Origin: Paracoccaceae bacterium
GTDB taxonomy: Bacteria > Pseudomonadota > Alphaproteobacteria > Rhodobacterales > Rhodobacteraceae
Length of the DNA: 64,000 nt
Assembly (NCBI GenBank): GCA_022843025.1
Contig: JALHOL010000005.1
Location: 62,001 to 126,000, forward strand
Direction: 5' to 3'
Part shown: in pieces, positions 1 through 12,611 of the stretch
How the letters are laid out: the number at the start of each line of letters is the position of its first letter
How positions within the stretch are numbered: the stretch's first letter is position 1
Notes under the pieces: model-generated
Seen by the model: the letters and a program-made list of their open reading frames with translations, nothing else
Database searches by the model: none
What the model was told of the DNA's origin: nothing
Program-made: the position numbers and the translations under genes

Positions 1-622
1 CGCGCTGGCCCGCGCCGGTGTGGCCACGGTCCATGAGGCGCAGGGCCGCAAAGGGTGCCTGCACAGCTACATGCGCCCGATTTATGCGGGTGCGCAGGTG
101 GCAGGCAGCGCAGTAACCATCAGCGCACCACCGGGCGACAACTGGATGCTGCATGTCGCCATCGAACAGCTGCAACCCGGCGACCTTCTGGTTCTTGCCC
201 CGACCAGCCCCTGCGACAACGGCTATTTCGGCGATCTTTTGGCCACCTCTGCGCAGGCGCGCGGTTGCCGGGGCCTGATCATCGACGCGGGCGTCCGCGA
301 TGTGCGCGACCTCACAGCGATGGGCTTCCCGGTCTGGAGCAAGGCCATCTCAGCACAGGGCACGGTCAAGGAAACCTTGGGTTCGGTCAATGTGCCCATC
401 GTCTGCGCCGGGCAGACCATCGAGGCGGGCGACGTGATCGTCGCCGATGATGACGGCGTGGTCGTGGTCCGCTGCGCCGAGGCCGAGGCAGTGCTCGCTG
501 CTGCCGAAGCCCGACTTTCCGCCGAAGCCGCCAAGCGCGAAAAGCTTGCCGCGGGGACGCTGGGCCTTGATCTTTACAACATGCGTCCGGCCCTTGCGGC
601 CAAGGGTCTCAAATATGTCTGA
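1..622 (+). CDS. ligK: 4-carboxy-4-hydroxy-2-oxoadipate aldolase, RraA-like (5' end outside window)
   Basis: Cleaves 4-carboxy-4-hydroxy-2-oxoadipate to pyruvate and oxaloacetate, the last step of protocatechuate 4,5-cleavage or gallate degradation; the family also decarboxylates oxaloacetate. The frame is open from base 2 and family-typical residues (ALARAG before [10 protein letters not shown]) precede the GTG at 20, so that GTG is internal and the true start lies upstream. Visible motifs of the RraA-like fold are [17 protein letters not shown] and IDAGVRD, followed by the glycine-rich [14 protein letters not shown] strand. About 206 residues are visible, close to the full family length. 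The stop overlaps the next gene by 8 bp, so the two are translationally coupled. Named from family recognition; the ligK versus galC naming is a convention. Confidence 0.85.
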   Translation, partial: ALARAGVATVHEAQGRKGCLHSYMRPIYAGAQVAGSAVTISAPPGDNWMLHVAIEQLQPGDLLVLAPTSPCDNGYFGDLLATSAQARGCRGLIIDAGVRDVRDLTAMGFPVWSKAISAQGTVKETLGSVNVPIVCAGQTIEAGDVIVADDDGVVVVRCAEAEAVLAAAEARLSAEAAKREKLAAGTLGLDLYNMRPALAAKGLKYV

Positions 623-1673
623 CGCGGGCATCCCCTGCCTTTGGATGCGCGGCGGCACATCAAAGGCGGCGGTGTTCCTTGGCTCGGACCTGCCCGCCGA
701 TGCGGTTGCGCGCGACCAGCTTTTGCTGCGGATCATGGGCAGCCCCGACCCACGCCAGATCGATGGCATCGGCGGGGCCGACCCGCTCACCTCAAAGGTG
801 GCGATCCTCTCCCGCTCCAACCGGCCCGATGCCGATGTGGACTACCTATTCCTGCAAGTCTTCGTCGATCAGGCGCTGGTGTCAGATGCGCAGGGTTGCG
901 GCAACATCCTTGCCGCGGTCGGCCCCGCTGCCATCGAACGCGGGCTGGTTGCCGCTGCGGGCAGCATGACGCCGGTCCGCATTCACATGGTCAACACCGG
1001 CGAAGTCGCGCGGGCCGAGGTGCAGACCCCAGACGGTCGCGTCCGCTATGACGGGGGCACCGCGATCGACGGCGTTCCCGGCACCGCTGCACCCATCCCT
1101 CTTCTGTTCCAGAACATCGCAGGCTCGATGTGCGGCAGCCTGCTGCCGACCGGCCGCGTACGGGATGTGATCGACGGGGTAGACTGCACCTTGATCGACA
1201 ACGGAATGCCCATCGTCATTCTCCGCGCCTCAGATTTCGGCCTGACCGGGCAGGAAACCTGCGCAGAGATCGAAGCGATGGATCAGGTCAAGGCGCGGAT
1301 CGAGCGTATCCGCCTGCAAGCCGGGGGCCTGATGGGTCTTGGTGACGTGACCACGGCCTCTGTACCCAAGATGACCTTGGTCTCGGCGCCAATCAACGGT
1401 GGCGCAATCAACACCCGCAGCTTCATTCCAAAGCGCGTCCATTCCTCGGTCGGGGTTTTTGCTGCCATCTCTGTGGCCACCGCCTGCCTGATGCCAGACA
1501 GCCCGGCAGCCAAACTGGCGGTAATCCCCGCCGATGGCCGCTTTTCCATCGAACACCCCTCTGGGGCAACCGAGGTGTTTCTCGACATCGACGCCGATCA
1601 CAACGTCCGTGGCGCAGGCTCGAACCGAACCGCCCGCAAACTGATGGACGGACGGGCTTTCCCGCGCTTGTGA
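615..1673 (+). CDS. galD: 4-oxalomesaconate tautomerase, PrpF family
   Basis: PrpF-type isomerase (diaminopimelate-epimerase fold, 352 residues) expected to interconvert keto and enol forms of 4-oxalomesaconate, feeding the hydratase and aldolase steps of the gallate/protocatechuate 4,5 route. The N-terminal [11 protein letters not shown] motif, the [14 protein letters not shown] loop, the catalytic-cysteine segment [12 protein letters not shown] and the C-terminal RTARKLMDG are typical. I chose ATG 615, which overlaps the aldolase stop by 8 bp. The same frame stays open to 447, but that part lies wholly inside the aldolase gene. Pairing with the CHA aldolase supports GalD over the methylaconitate isomerase PrpF. 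Confidence 0.85.
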   Translation: MSDAGIPCLWMRGGTSKAAVFLGSDLPADAVARDQLLLRIMGSPDPRQIDGIGGADPLTSKVAILSRSNRPDADVDYLFLQVFVDQALVSDAQGCGNILAAVGPAAIERGLVAAAGSMTPVRIHMVNTGEVARAEVQTPDGRVRYDGGTAIDGVPGTAAPIPLLFQNIAGSMCGSLLPTGRVRDVIDGVDCTLIDNGMPIVILRASDFGLTGQETCAEIEAMDQVKARIERIRLQAGGLMGLGDVTTASVPKMTLVSAPINGGAINTRSFIPKRVHSSVGVFAAISVATACLMPDSPAAKLAVIPADGRFSIEHPSGATEVFLDIDADHNVRGAGSNRTARKLMDGRAFPRL

Positions 1674-1903
1674 GAACCCGCCGGAAGCAGGGAACGGCGC
1701 CGCGCAGTGTCAGACATTTCCCCGCGATGTCCCATCTGTCACCCTCACGCCATTTCCCCGTACGCAGCACGCCGCCCAAAGCGGACCCACGGCTGATGCA
1801 GATCAAGGTGCCATTCCCGATGCCTGCCTAAGGTGGCTGCGCGGCGCGAACAGGGGTCGACCGCCCTTCCAAAGCCCCGCGCGGACCACGACAGGAACGG
1901 AAC

Positions 1904-3097
1904 ATGCCCCCTTCAAACAAGGTGACGGATATCGCAAGCAAGGCGAAACCCGTCGCCGCGGCTAAGTCGCCCGGCGCGGAACATGCGCGGCTGGTTCCTG
2001 CGGTCATCCCGCCGATCCCGCCCACACCACCAGATCCCCCCCGCCCCAAACGCCGCCTCTGGCTGTGGATGGCCTGCGGCGGGTTGGCCTTGGCGCTGGC
2101 CATCCTTGGCTATCTTCAAACCTGGAAGACAGCAGTCACGGAAGTCGCCGTCGAAACCGTGATGGCCGCTCCGGCCACGCGGGTTCTTGCCGTGAACGGC
2201 CGCATCTCCGGTGTCCGGTCTGTCGATATCCGCCCGCAGGTCAGCGGAACGCTGGTTTCCATCGCCGTCACCGAAGGTGCAGTCGTCAGCATCGGGGAGA
2301 CGGTGGCGCTCATTGATCCTTTGTCCCAACAAGCCGCCGTACGGCAGGCAATGGCGGGCCTGGATGCCGCGCTGGTGGCCGAAGACGCGGCGCAAGCCAA
2401 CCTTTCGCGCACACAAGCACTTGGCAACAACGCCGCCCGCGTCGTGCTAGACAGCGCGATCCGTGCCGAACAAACCGCAGCGCAAGAAGTGGCCCGCCTC
2501 TCCGCCCTTCTGGATCAGGCGCGGATTCAGTTGCAGAAGTTCACCATCCGCGCCCCCCTTTCCGGCACCGTGCTGGAAGTGGCCGCCGATCCCGGACAAA
2601 GCGTTGATCCCGCCGTCATCTTGATGACCATCGCCGACATGACGCGCCTGCTGGTCGAAACCGACGTGGACGAATCCTATGCCACGCACATCCGCACCGG
2701 CCAGCCGGCGGCCCTGCAATTGTCGGGCGAGGCAGCGGTGCGCGCAGGCCATGTCAGCTATGTTTCCCAACGTGTCGATGCCTCGACCGGCGGTCTGGCC
2801 GTCCGGCTGACGCCGGATGTCGCGCTGGTCGCGCCCATCGGGCTGACGGTCACTGCCAACATCACCGTAGATGACCGCGCCGACGCCATCACCGTACCGC
2901 GCGCCGCGCTGATAAAGGCTGCCGAAGGCGACGCCGTCTTCGTGCTTCAGGATGGCACGGCCCGCCAGCGCGCCGTTCAGGTGATCGACTGGCCCGCCGC
3001 CCGCCTGATCGTGACCAAGGGCCTGTCGGTTGGCGACATCGTCCTTGCCGATGCCACCGGCATCGCAGATGGGCAAACCGTTTCGGCAGCACCCTGA
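1904..3097 (+). CDS. HlyD/MacA-type periplasmic adaptor of an ABC efflux system
   Basis: Membrane-fusion (adaptor) protein of 397 residues. A cytoplasmic N-terminus with a proline-rich stretch (about residues 33-48) precedes one transmembrane helix (about 52-70). Then come the first biotinyl-lipoyl half (SVDIRPQVSGTLVSIAVTEG), a short coiled-coil region (about 145-205), the second lipoyl half (IRAPLSGTVLEVAADPGQSV) and a beta-barrel domain. It would bridge the following permease/ATPase pair to an outer-membrane channel that is not encoded here. It is followed by the permease with a one-base TGATG overlap. The start has a GGAACGGAAC ribosome-binding region. The substrate cannot be inferred. 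Confidence 0.85.
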   Translation: MPPSNKVTDIASKAKPVAAAKSPGAEHARLVPAVIPPIPPTPPDPPRPKRRLWLWMACGGLALALAILGYLQTWKTAVTEVAVETVMAAPATRVLAVNGRISGVRSVDIRPQVSGTLVSIAVTEGAVVSIGETVALIDPLSQQAAVRQAMAGLDAALVAEDAAQANLSRTQALGNNAARVVLDSAIRAEQTAAQEVARLSALLDQARIQLQKFTIRAPLSGTVLEVAADPGQSVDPAVILMTIADMTRLLVETDVDESYATHIRTGQPAALQLSGEAAVRAGHVSYVSQRVDASTGGLAVRLTPDVALVAPIGLTVTANITVDDRADAITVPRAALIKAAEGDAVFVLQDGTARQRAVQVIDWPAARLIVTKGLSVGDIVLADATGIADGQTVSAAP

Positions 3098-4311
3098 TGC
3101 CCTATGCGCTCAAGATCGCCTTGCGCTACCTTACCGCCAGCAAGGCGCAGACCGCGCTTCTTGTGCTGGGCGTGGCAATCGGGGTGTTCATCTTCATCTT
3201 CATGTCGGCACTGATCGGGGGGCTGGCCGAATTCATCATGGCGCGCACGGCGGGCGATATGGCGCATATCACCATTCAAGCCGAAGCTGTGGACCCTGCC
3301 CTTCTGCTGCCCTCCACCGGTCGCACGATGCTGCTGGTGCAGGAACCCTCTACGCAGCGCACGGCAGTGCTGAAGGACACGCCCGCCCTTCTGCCCCTGA
3401 TCGAAAACCTGCCCGGGGTGATCGGCACCTCCCCGCAGATCAACGGATCGGGCTTCCTGACACGCGGCGCTCAGGTCACGCAGGTTTCCATCAGCGGGCT
3501 GGAACCCGGCCGCGAATCCGTCATTGCCAACTTGTCAGGCTACATCACCGAAGGCACGGCGAACCTTGGCGCGGGCGGGGTGCTGATCGGCAAGACGCTG
3601 GCCGAAGACATGGACCTGCGGCTGGGCCAGACCGTCCGTCTGCAAAGTGGCAACGGGATCGACGCCTTGCTCACGATCACCGGCATCTACGAAATGGGGT
3701 CTGGCGGGCCTGATCGGCGACAGGCCTATGTCAGCCTCGCCACCGCGCGCACCCTGTTCCAGATGCCACAGGGGGTCACACGGATCGAAATCAAGCTGGC
3801 CGATCTTTACACGGCCGACACCCTCGCCCCGCGCATCAAGGCGCTCACAGGGCTGGACGCAAAATCCTGGACAGAACAGGCCGCCCAACTCCTCGAAGCA
3901 CTCAAGGCACAGGCGCAGACGGGGTACATCCTCAAGGGCTTTGCTCTTCTGACCATCATCATCGGCGTGGCCTCGGCGCTTTTGCTGTCGACCTATCGGC
4001 GCAGGCCGGAAATCGGGATCATGCGCGCCATGGGGGCCGGGCGACGGTTCGTGACCATCGTCTTCGTCACCCAGGGCGCGCTGATCGGGCTGATGGGCGG
4101 TCTGTTCGGCGCCGCCTCCGGCTATGCGGTTCTTCTTGCCTTTCCCGGCCGCGAAAGCTTTGCCCCGGGGCAAAGCGGGCTGCCCATCGACATTACCCAA
4201 GGCGCTTATGGCCTCGCCATCCTTCTCACGACACTGGGCGCCATCGCCGCCTCGATCCTGCCCGCGCGCGCCGCCGCCCGGCTGGACCCGGTCACGGCCA
4301 TCGGCCAATGA
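3097..4311 (+). CDS. ABC transporter permease, FtsX/MacB/LolC-like
   Basis: Integral membrane subunit of 404 residues with the four-helix FtsX topology: one helix near residues 20-45, a large periplasmic domain (about 50-275), then three C-terminal helices (about 280-300, 325-350, 365-390). The cytoplasmic loop RRRPEIGIMRAMGAGRR after the second helix is the family's coupling segment to the ATPase. It starts on the last base of the adaptor stop and overlaps the ATPase gene by 4 bp (ATGA), so adaptor, permease and ATPase form one tripartite efflux or lipoprotein-type mechanotransmission operon. Confidence 0.88.
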   Translation: MPYALKIALRYLTASKAQTALLVLGVAIGVFIFIFMSALIGGLAEFIMARTAGDMAHITIQAEAVDPALLLPSTGRTMLLVQEPSTQRTAVLKDTPALLPLIENLPGVIGTSPQINGSGFLTRGAQVTQVSISGLEPGRESVIANLSGYITEGTANLGAGGVLIGKTLAEDMDLRLGQTVRLQSGNGIDALLTITGIYEMGSGGPDRRQAYVSLATARTLFQMPQGVTRIEIKLADLYTADTLAPRIKALTGLDAKSWTEQAAQLLEALKAQAQTGYILKGFALLTIIIGVASALLLSTYRRRPEIGIMRAMGAGRRFVTIVFVTQGALIGLMGGLFGAASGYAVLLAFPGRESFAPGQSGLPIDITQGAYGLAILLTTLGAIAASILPARAAARLDPVTAIGQ

Positions 4312-4985
4312 CCGCGCTGCTTGAGGTTCGTGATCTGGTCAAAACCTTCGGCACCGGGGATGCCGAAACGCGGGTGTTGCGCGGGCTGAACCTTGCAATG
4401 AACACCGGCGAACTTGCCGCCCTGCTGGGCCCCTCCGGATCGGGCAAAAGCACACTGCTCACCATCCTCGGCACCCTGATGCATCCCACATCCGGCAGCC
4501 ACACCATGCTGGGCGTCGATCTGACGACTGCCACGGACAAGGCCCTGACCGAATTTCGCAACCTGCACATCGGGTTCGTATTTCAGTTCCACAACCTGCT
4601 GCCCGATTTCACCGCGCTGGAAAACGTCATCTTCCCCACCGCCGTCCGCGAAGGACGCGAAACGGCGGCGGCCCGGTCTCGCGGGCAGGAACTGCTGGTG
4701 CGCATGGGGTTGGCCGAACGCATCCATTTCCCTTCTGCCAACCTGTCCGGCGGGCAGAAACAACGGGTGGCCGTGGCGCGCGCCCTGATGAACCGCCCTG
4801 AACTGGTGCTTGCGGATGAACCCACGGGCAACCTCGACCGCGCCTCCGCGCTTCAGGTGATGGACCTGATCGCCGAAATCAACCGCGACGAAGGCACGAC
4901 CTTCCTGATCTCAACCCATGACGAAAAGATCGCCGCGCTCTGCCGCCGCCAGATCGTCGTGGGCGATGGCCTCGTCACCGGCTGA
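4308..4985 (+). CDS. ABC transporter ATP-binding protein, LolD/MacB type
   Basis: Stand-alone ATPase of 225 residues. Walker [10 protein letters not shown] lies near residue 44, the Q-loop at [11 protein letters not shown], the signature [14 protein letters not shown], Walker [13 protein letters not shown], and the switch histidine in STHD. All catalytic residues are present. It is the last gene of the three-gene efflux operon. The LolD-type signature and FtsX-type partner suggest the energy drives a conformational pump rather than classical translocation; the cargo is unknown. Confidence 0.9.
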   Translation: MTALLEVRDLVKTFGTGDAETRVLRGLNLAMNTGELAALLGPSGSGKSTLLTILGTLMHPTSGSHTMLGVDLTTATDKALTEFRNLHIGFVFQFHNLLPDFTALENVIFPTAVREGRETAAARSRGQELLVRMGLAERIHFPSANLSGGQKQRVAVARALMNRPELVLADEPTGNLDRASALQVMDLIAEINRDEGTTFLISTHDEKIAALCRRQIVVGDGLVTG

Positions 4986-5102
4986 CGTGGTCGCTTGCCC
5001 CGCCGCCGCATGCCGTCCCGAAGGGGCTGCGCCTAACCTGCGTCAAGCCACGGCCCGACAACCCTCGCTACTCTTGCCCCACCACGGCGACAGGAGCCAG
5101 CA

Positions 5103-7753
<2,651 letters not shown>

Positions 7754-7781
7754 CGCGCAATTTCCCTGAAAGGACCACCCG

Positions 7782-8783
7782 ATGCCGCAAAACCTGCATG
7801 GCCGCAGTTTTCTGAAACTGCTGGATTTCACGGGCGATGACCTGCGCTTTCTCCTGCGCCTTGCCGCCAGCCTGAAACAGGCAAAATCCACAGGCACCGA
7901 ACGGCCCTTGCTGCGCGGCAAGAACATCGCCCTCATCTTTGAAAAAGACAGCACCCGCACCCGCAGCGCCTTCGAAGTGGCGGCCTTCGATCAAGGTGCG
8001 CATGTCACCTACCTCGGCCCATCGGGAAGCCATATCGGCACGAAAGAAACGATGAAGGACACCGCGCGTGTTCTGGGCCGTTTCTATGACGGCATCGAAT
8101 ATCGCGGCTTCGCGCAGTCCGATGCCGAGGTGCTGGCCAAATTCGCCGGCGTGCCGGTCTACAACGGGCTGACCGATGAGTTTCACCCAACCCAGGTTCT
8201 GGCAGACCTGATGACGATGCGGGAAAACACACACAAGCATTTGTCCGATATCGCCTTCTGCTTTGTGGGTGATACGGGCGGCAATATGGCCGCGTCCCTG
8301 ATGGCGGGGGCGGCGCTGATCGGAATGGATATCCGCCTCTGCGGCCCGCAATCGCTCTGGCCAGACGCGGCCTTGCTCGACCAATGCCGCAAGCTGGCCG
8401 AAGCCAGCGGCGCGCGCATCACGCTGACCGAAAAGCTGGCCGAAGGGGTGGAAGGCTGCGATTTCATCTACACCGATGTCTGGGTCTCGATGGGCGAGGC
8501 AAAATCCATCTGGGCAGAGCGCATCGCGCTCCTGTCTCCCTTCACCGTCACACAAGGGGTGATGGACCTGACCGGCAATCCCTATACCAAATTCCTGCAC
8601 TGCCTTCCCGCCTTCCACAATCGCGACACCGTCACCGGCGAAAAGGTTTTTCAAACCTACGGGCTGGACTGCATGGAAGTGACGGATGAGGTGTTTGAAT
8701 CTCCCGCCTCAAAAGTCTTCGATCAGGCCGAGAACCGGCTGCACTCCATCAAGGCGGTGCTCGTCGCCACTATGTGGTCCTAA
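7782..8783 (+). CDS. arcB: ornithine carbamoyltransferase, catabolic type by context
   Basis: In the ADI operon this enzyme runs the phosphorolysis of citrulline to ornithine and carbamoyl phosphate. It has 333 residues, with the carbamoyl-phosphate motif STRTR (about residue 56), the ornithine-side motif DVWVSMGE (about 232) and the catalytic HCLPAFH (about 272). GAAAGGA lies 9 nt before the ATG. Sequence alone does not separate catabolic from anabolic forms; position between arcA and arcC makes the catabolic role likely. Confidence 0.93.
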   Translation: MPQNLHGRSFLKLLDFTGDDLRFLLRLAASLKQAKSTGTERPLLRGKNIALIFEKDSTRTRSAFEVAAFDQGAHVTYLGPSGSHIGTKETMKDTARVLGRFYDGIEYRGFAQSDAEVLAKFAGVPVYNGLTDEFHPTQVLADLMTMRENTHKHLSDIAFCFVGDTGGNMAASLMAGAALIGMDIRLCGPQSLWPDAALLDQCRKLAEASGARITLTEKLAEGVEGCDFIYTDVWVSMGEAKSIWAERIALLSPFTVTQGVMDLTGNPYTKFLHCLPAFHNRDTVTGEKVFQTYGLDCMEVTDEVFESPASKVFDQAENRLHSIKAVLVATMWS

Positions 8784-8784
8784 C

Positions 8785-9729
8785 ATGCGCATTGTGGTGG
8801 CCCTTGGCGGCAATGCCCTTCTCAAACGCGGCGAGCCGATGACCGCCGCGGCACAGCACACCAATGTTCGCATCGCAGCGGCCGCGCTGGCCGACCTCGC
8901 CCGCGATCATCAGATCATCGTGGCCCATGGCAACGGCCCACAGGTCGGGCTGATGGCGTTGCAGGCGGCCAGCTTTGCGCCGGGCAACCCATGGCCGCTC
9001 GATATACTGGGGGCCGAAACCGAAGGCATGATCGGCTATCTGATCGAACAGGAACTGATGAACGCCCTGCCACCCGGCACCGATTGCGCCACCCTGCTCA
9101 CGCGGGTCGAGGTCGATCCCCAAGACCCGGCCTTCGACCAACCCACCAAACCCATCGGCCCGGTCTACAGCGCCGAAGACGCGAAACTCGTGCGTGCCGA
9201 ACACCACTGGTCCATGGTCGAAGAACCCACTGGCGGCCTGCGCCGCGTGGTTCCCTCCCCGCGTCCTGTCGCGCTTCTGAACAGCGCGCCGATCCATCTG
9301 CTGGTCGAGGCGGGGGTCTGCGTAATCTGCGCAGGTGGTGGCGGCATCCCGGTCGTGCGGCGCAAGGATGGCGCGATGGAAGGGGTCGAGGCGGTGATCG
9401 ACAAGGACCACACCGCCGCGCTTCTCGCCCGCCTGCTGAAGGCCGACATGCTGCTCATGCTGACCGATGTCGAAGCCGTGTATCGCGATTGGGGCAGCCC
9501 GGATCAGGCGGCCATTGCCACGATCACACCCGACGCGCTTGATGACCTGCCTTTCGCCGCCGGCTCCATGGGACCAAAGATCATCGCCGCCTGCGATTTC
9601 GTGCGGGCAGGCGGCAAGGTCGCCGGGATCGGCCGCTTGCAGGACGCGCGCGCAATCGTCGAAGGGCGCACAGGAACGCGGGTGCAGGAAGGCGACGGAA
9701 CAGCCAAGCGCGCCCCCGCCACCTCCTAA
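8785..9729 (+). CDS. arcC: carbamate kinase
   Basis: Transfers phosphate from carbamoyl phosphate to ADP, giving the single ATP of the arginine deiminase pathway. It has 314 residues in the amino acid kinase fold: [12 protein letters not shown] at the N-terminus, [11 protein letters not shown], the [11 protein letters not shown] loop (about 178) and [11 protein letters not shown]. The start at 8785 is one base after the arcB stop; the frame is open further upstream but inside arcB. It closes the operon. A short GC-rich inverted repeat follows 33 bp downstream. Confidence 0.94.
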   Translation: MRIVVALGGNALLKRGEPMTAAAQHTNVRIAAAALADLARDHQIIVAHGNGPQVGLMALQAASFAPGNPWPLDILGAETEGMIGYLIEQELMNALPPGTDCATLLTRVEVDPQDPAFDQPTKPIGPVYSAEDAKLVRAEHHWSMVEEPTGGLRRVVPSPRPVALLNSAPIHLLVEAGVCVICAGGGGIPVVRRKDGAMEGVEAVIDKDHTAALLARLLKADMLLMLTDVEAVYRDWGSPDQAAIATITPDALDDLPFAAGSMGPKIIAACDFVRAGGKVAGIGRLQDARAIVEGRTGTRVQEGDGTAKRAPATS

Positions 9730-9761
9730 CCATGCCGGACTTCAGGTCGGGGCACGACCAT

Positions 9762-9781
9762 CCCCAAGGCCTCGCTTGGGG
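9762..9781 (+). terminator. candidate hairpin after arcC
   Basis: Inverted repeat CCCCAAG-GCCTCG-CTTGGGG, a perfect 7-bp stem with a 6-nt loop, 33 bp after the arcC stop. No T-tract follows, so it is at best a weak intrinsic terminator or an RNA-stabilising end. The rest of the 9730-10007 gap shows no convincing gene. A TTGACT at 9901-9906 could be a -35 element for the exporter operon, but I see no good -10. Confidence 0.3.
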
Positions 9782-10007
9782 GCATCCGGATGATACCCGC
9801 TTGCCGCGAGCCTGCCTTGGATGGCGCGGCAAATGGGCTACTTTGCCGAAAAAGCTGATCCCAGCACGGCCCCGTTGGCCCCGAAACCGTCTGGACAGAC
9901 TTGACTTTACACCTCTTTCCAGCCGTTTGTTAACGCGGGTCCGCTGTAGGGCGACGGTGTTTTGCGTCGCCAATGCGTGATGTGTTGTTTGAAGGTCGAG
10001 TGGTCGT

Positions 10008-11228
10008 ATGCGGGTAAATGGTTCGAAGTGGTCCAGGGCGGGCGCGGCGCGGTCTGCCCGTCACGCAAGATACCTGCCCCTCATGGCGGTTTTTGCCACC
10101 CTTCTTGCCACAACAGGCTGCTCAACACTGCCCAGCGGCTCTCCCACAGTCCGTGATGTCACGGAAGAGGTGGAAAAAGACCCCGACAGCAACGTCGTCT
10201 CGGTCAAGGCCTCTCTCACCCTTGTCAGCGGATTGAACAAGAACGGCGCCTCCGCCACCGCCACATCCGGCTTCTTTCGCGATACCGGCCCGCAAGGCAC
10301 GGTCCTCGGCGCAGGGGATGTTCTGTCCATCACAGTCATCGAACAGGCAGCCGGGGGCCTTTTCTCCGCCTCCAGCGCCACGGGCGTGCAGGTCGGCTCC
10401 AACCTCGTCACCCTGCCTGACGTTCAGATCGACTCGCGCGGGATGATCACCCTGCCCTACATCAGTTCCGTCAAGGCGGCAGGTCTTACTGAACAATCGC
10501 TCGGTAAGCTGCTTGTCGAACAGCTTCAAAGCCAGACACCCTCACCCAACGTGATGGTGCAGCGCACGACCGATGTATCGAACACCGTCCTTGTGGGCGG
10601 CGTGGCGCGCACACCGGGGCCGGTCCTGCTGACCCCGGCAGGCGAAACCCTGCTGGAAATCATCGCCCGTGCCGGCGGCAGCCTGCACCCTCCAAGCGAC
10701 ACGCTGATCAAGATGACGCGCCGCGGAGAAACCCGCGAGGTGCGGCTGTCCGCATTGCAGGATCGCCCGCAACTCAACATCCGCCTGCAACCCGACGACA
10801 TCATTACGCTGGACCTGTCCCCCCAGAACTACACCGTCCTCGGCGCCGCAACGAGCGAGGCCAGCCAACCCCTGCCCGGCGCAGGCCTGACCCTTGCCGA
10901 AGTCATCGGCCAGGCTGGCGGTCTGGATGACGGACGGGCCGACAGCAAAGGGATCTATGTCCTGCGCCATGAACACCGCAGCCTGCTGCGGTCGCTTGGC
11001 GTCACGATCCCGGCTGCAGTCGCCCATGCCGAACGGGTGCCCACGATCTACCAGTTCGATATGGACAGCATCGACGGCATCTTCGCCGCACAGGCCTATT
11101 CCATCCGGGCCAATGACATCGTGCTGATCGCCAATGCACAAAGCGTGGACCTGACCAAGGCCTTCCGCCTGCTCACCGGTGCGACCCAACAGGTTTCCTC
11201 CACCACCACGCTCGCAAACCGCCTATGA
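10008..11228 (+). CDS. outer-membrane polysaccharide export lipoprotein (OPX, Wza/KpsD/BexD class)
   Basis: 406-residue export protein of the outer-membrane polysaccharide export family. The N-terminus has basic residues, a hydrophobic stretch and LLATTGC, a plausible lipobox (Cys about residue 38). The polysaccharide export domain follows (GAGDVLSITVIEQ, about 100-190), then SLBB domains (VLVGGVARTPGPVLLTPAGETLLEIIARAGG split across about 195-225, and a second around 285-330). It would form the outer-membrane/periplasmic channel for the exporter encoded by the next three genes. ATG 10083 is a possible shorter start but would leave an unusually short signal sequence. Confidence 0.85.
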   Translation: MRVNGSKWSRAGAARSARHARYLPLMAVFATLLATTGCSTLPSGSPTVRDVTEEVEKDPDSNVVSVKASLTLVSGLNKNGASATATSGFFRDTGPQGTVLGAGDVLSITVIEQAAGGLFSASSATGVQVGSNLVTLPDVQIDSRGMITLPYISSVKAAGLTEQSLGKLLVEQLQSQTPSPNVMVQRTTDVSNTVLVGGVARTPGPVLLTPAGETLLEIIARAGGSLHPPSDTLIKMTRRGETREVRLSALQDRPQLNIRLQPDDIITLDLSPQNYTVLGAATSEASQPLPGAGLTLAEVIGQAGGLDDGRADSKGIYVLRHEHRSLLRSLGVTIPAAVAHAERVPTIYQFDMDSIDGIFAAQAYSIRANDIVLIANAQSVDLTKAFRLLTGATQQVSSTTTLANRL

Positions 11229-11337
11229 TCGGCCCGATTTTCAACCGCGACAGGGACCGCGCAAAGGCGTATTCTCTGTTCCCGTTATCTGTTGTGTGTC
11301 CGGCTGCGAAATGTGGCCTGTACGAGTGCAAGACGCG

Positions 11338-12603
11338 ATGAAAGAACCCAGACGGCTGCAAACATCCACCGGCCCGAATGTCCAGGTTGTCGAAGGCATC
11401 CAACCAGGGGATGAGCCGACGGCAAAGGACTGGTCCAAGGTCGTCAGCCAGCTTCCGAAACCGGCCCGCGCCCGCCGCAGTCGCACCGTGCTTGGCTGGT
11501 TCCTGATCTGCGTGATCGCCCCCCTTGTGGCCACCTGGTTCTATATCACACAAGTCGCCACCCAGCAGTATTCGGCCAGCTTCAGCTATGTCATGCAAGG
11601 GTCCGGCGGTTCGGCAGGCACAGCCAACAGCGACGGCACCGTCAGCACCAGCCCCACCTCCACCGGCGCGTCCATGGCGGAAATGATGGTCGCGAACTTC
11701 ATGGTCTCCGACTACCTGTCCAGCCCGCAGGCCATCACGGACATCGAACAGAAACTCGACCTCCGCGCGATGTTCTCGCAAAGCCGGATCGACAGGCTGG
11801 CCCGCCTGCCGGAGGACGCCTCGCAGGAAACACTGGCGCGCTACTGGCAAGGTCAGATCAGCACCAACTTCGACATGATGACCGGCCTGACCACCGTCAC
11901 GATCCGGGCCTTCTCTCCCGAAGATGCGCAGGCTCTGGCCGCCGAAATGGTGGTGCTCAGCGAAAACTTGATCAACGAGCTGAACCTGCGCCCTCTGGCC
12001 GACAGCGTGACCTTTCTGGAAGGTCAGGTCGCCGCCTCGGTCAAACGGTTGCAAGCAGCACGCGATGCCGTGCAGGCCTTCCGGTCAAAATACCTCAGCA
12101 TCGACCCCGCCGCCGAAGCCAGCATGACAGATCTGCTCGTCGGCAAACTCACCGATCAATATGTTTCTGTCACCACGCAGATTGCCGTCCTCTCCTCACA
12201 GCTGACAGAGGATGCCCCTTCGGTCACCCAACTCGAACGTCAGGCCGCCGCCATTGCCGACGAAATCGTCAAGGCCCGCCAGCGCGTCGCGCAAAGCTCG
12301 GCAGAGCTGAGCAATATCAGCTCCCCCGCCTCCTATGCCGCGCAGTTGCAGGAATTCCAGAACCTGCAACTTGAACTCACCATCGCGACCAGCAACTACC
12401 AATCCACCGAGGCCGCCCTGAATGCCGCCAAACAAAGGCTTAGCCAGCAGCATTTCTATGTGCTGACCTATGTTCAGCCCTCTGCCCCACAAACATCGAA
12501 CTATCCCGATCTGTTTCGGGCGCTGATCATCGTGCTGGCCGTTTCGCTGTGCTTCTGGATCGTCAGCACCCTCGTGGCGCTGTCCTTGCGCGATCATCTG
12601 TAA
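11338..12603 (+). CDS. kpsE: capsule export inner-membrane co-polymerase (KpsE/BexC/CtrB class)
   Basis: Polysaccharide co-polymerase/adaptor of about 421 residues. A cytoplasmic N-terminus is followed by a transmembrane helix (about residues 50-70), a long periplasmic region rich in coiled coil (about 210-380) and a C-terminal helix (about 395-415), the PCP-3 arrangement of KpsE. It sits between the OPX gene and the ABC permease/ATPase pair, as in group 2 capsule loci. The start is uncertain: the frame is open back to 11179, overlapping the OPX gene by 50 bp, and ATG 11311 is also in frame. I prefer 11338 because the protein upstream of it looks unlike a conserved N-terminus. Confidence 0.8.
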   Translation: MKEPRRLQTSTGPNVQVVEGIQPGDEPTAKDWSKVVSQLPKPARARRSRTVLGWFLICVIAPLVATWFYITQVATQQYSASFSYVMQGSGGSAGTANSDGTVSTSPTSTGASMAEMMVANFMVSDYLSSPQAITDIEQKLDLRAMFSQSRIDRLARLPEDASQETLARYWQGQISTNFDMMTGLTTVTIRAFSPEDAQALAAEMVVLSENLINELNLRPLADSVTFLEGQVAASVKRLQAARDAVQAFRSKYLSIDPAAEASMTDLLVGKLTDQYVSVTTQIAVLSSQLTEDAPSVTQLERQAAAIADEIVKARQRVAQSSAELSNISSPASYAAQLQEFQNLQLELTIATSNYQSTEAALNAAKQRLSQQHFYVLTYVQPSAPQTSNYPDLFRALIIVLAVSLCFWIVSTLVALSLRDHL

Positions 12604-12611
12604 GGTAGGCC

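Noticed and set aside
4986-5102. Search for an FNR/ANR box controlling the arginine deiminase operon
   Set aside because: No TTGAT-N4-ATCAA-like palindrome is present in the gap before the carrier gene.
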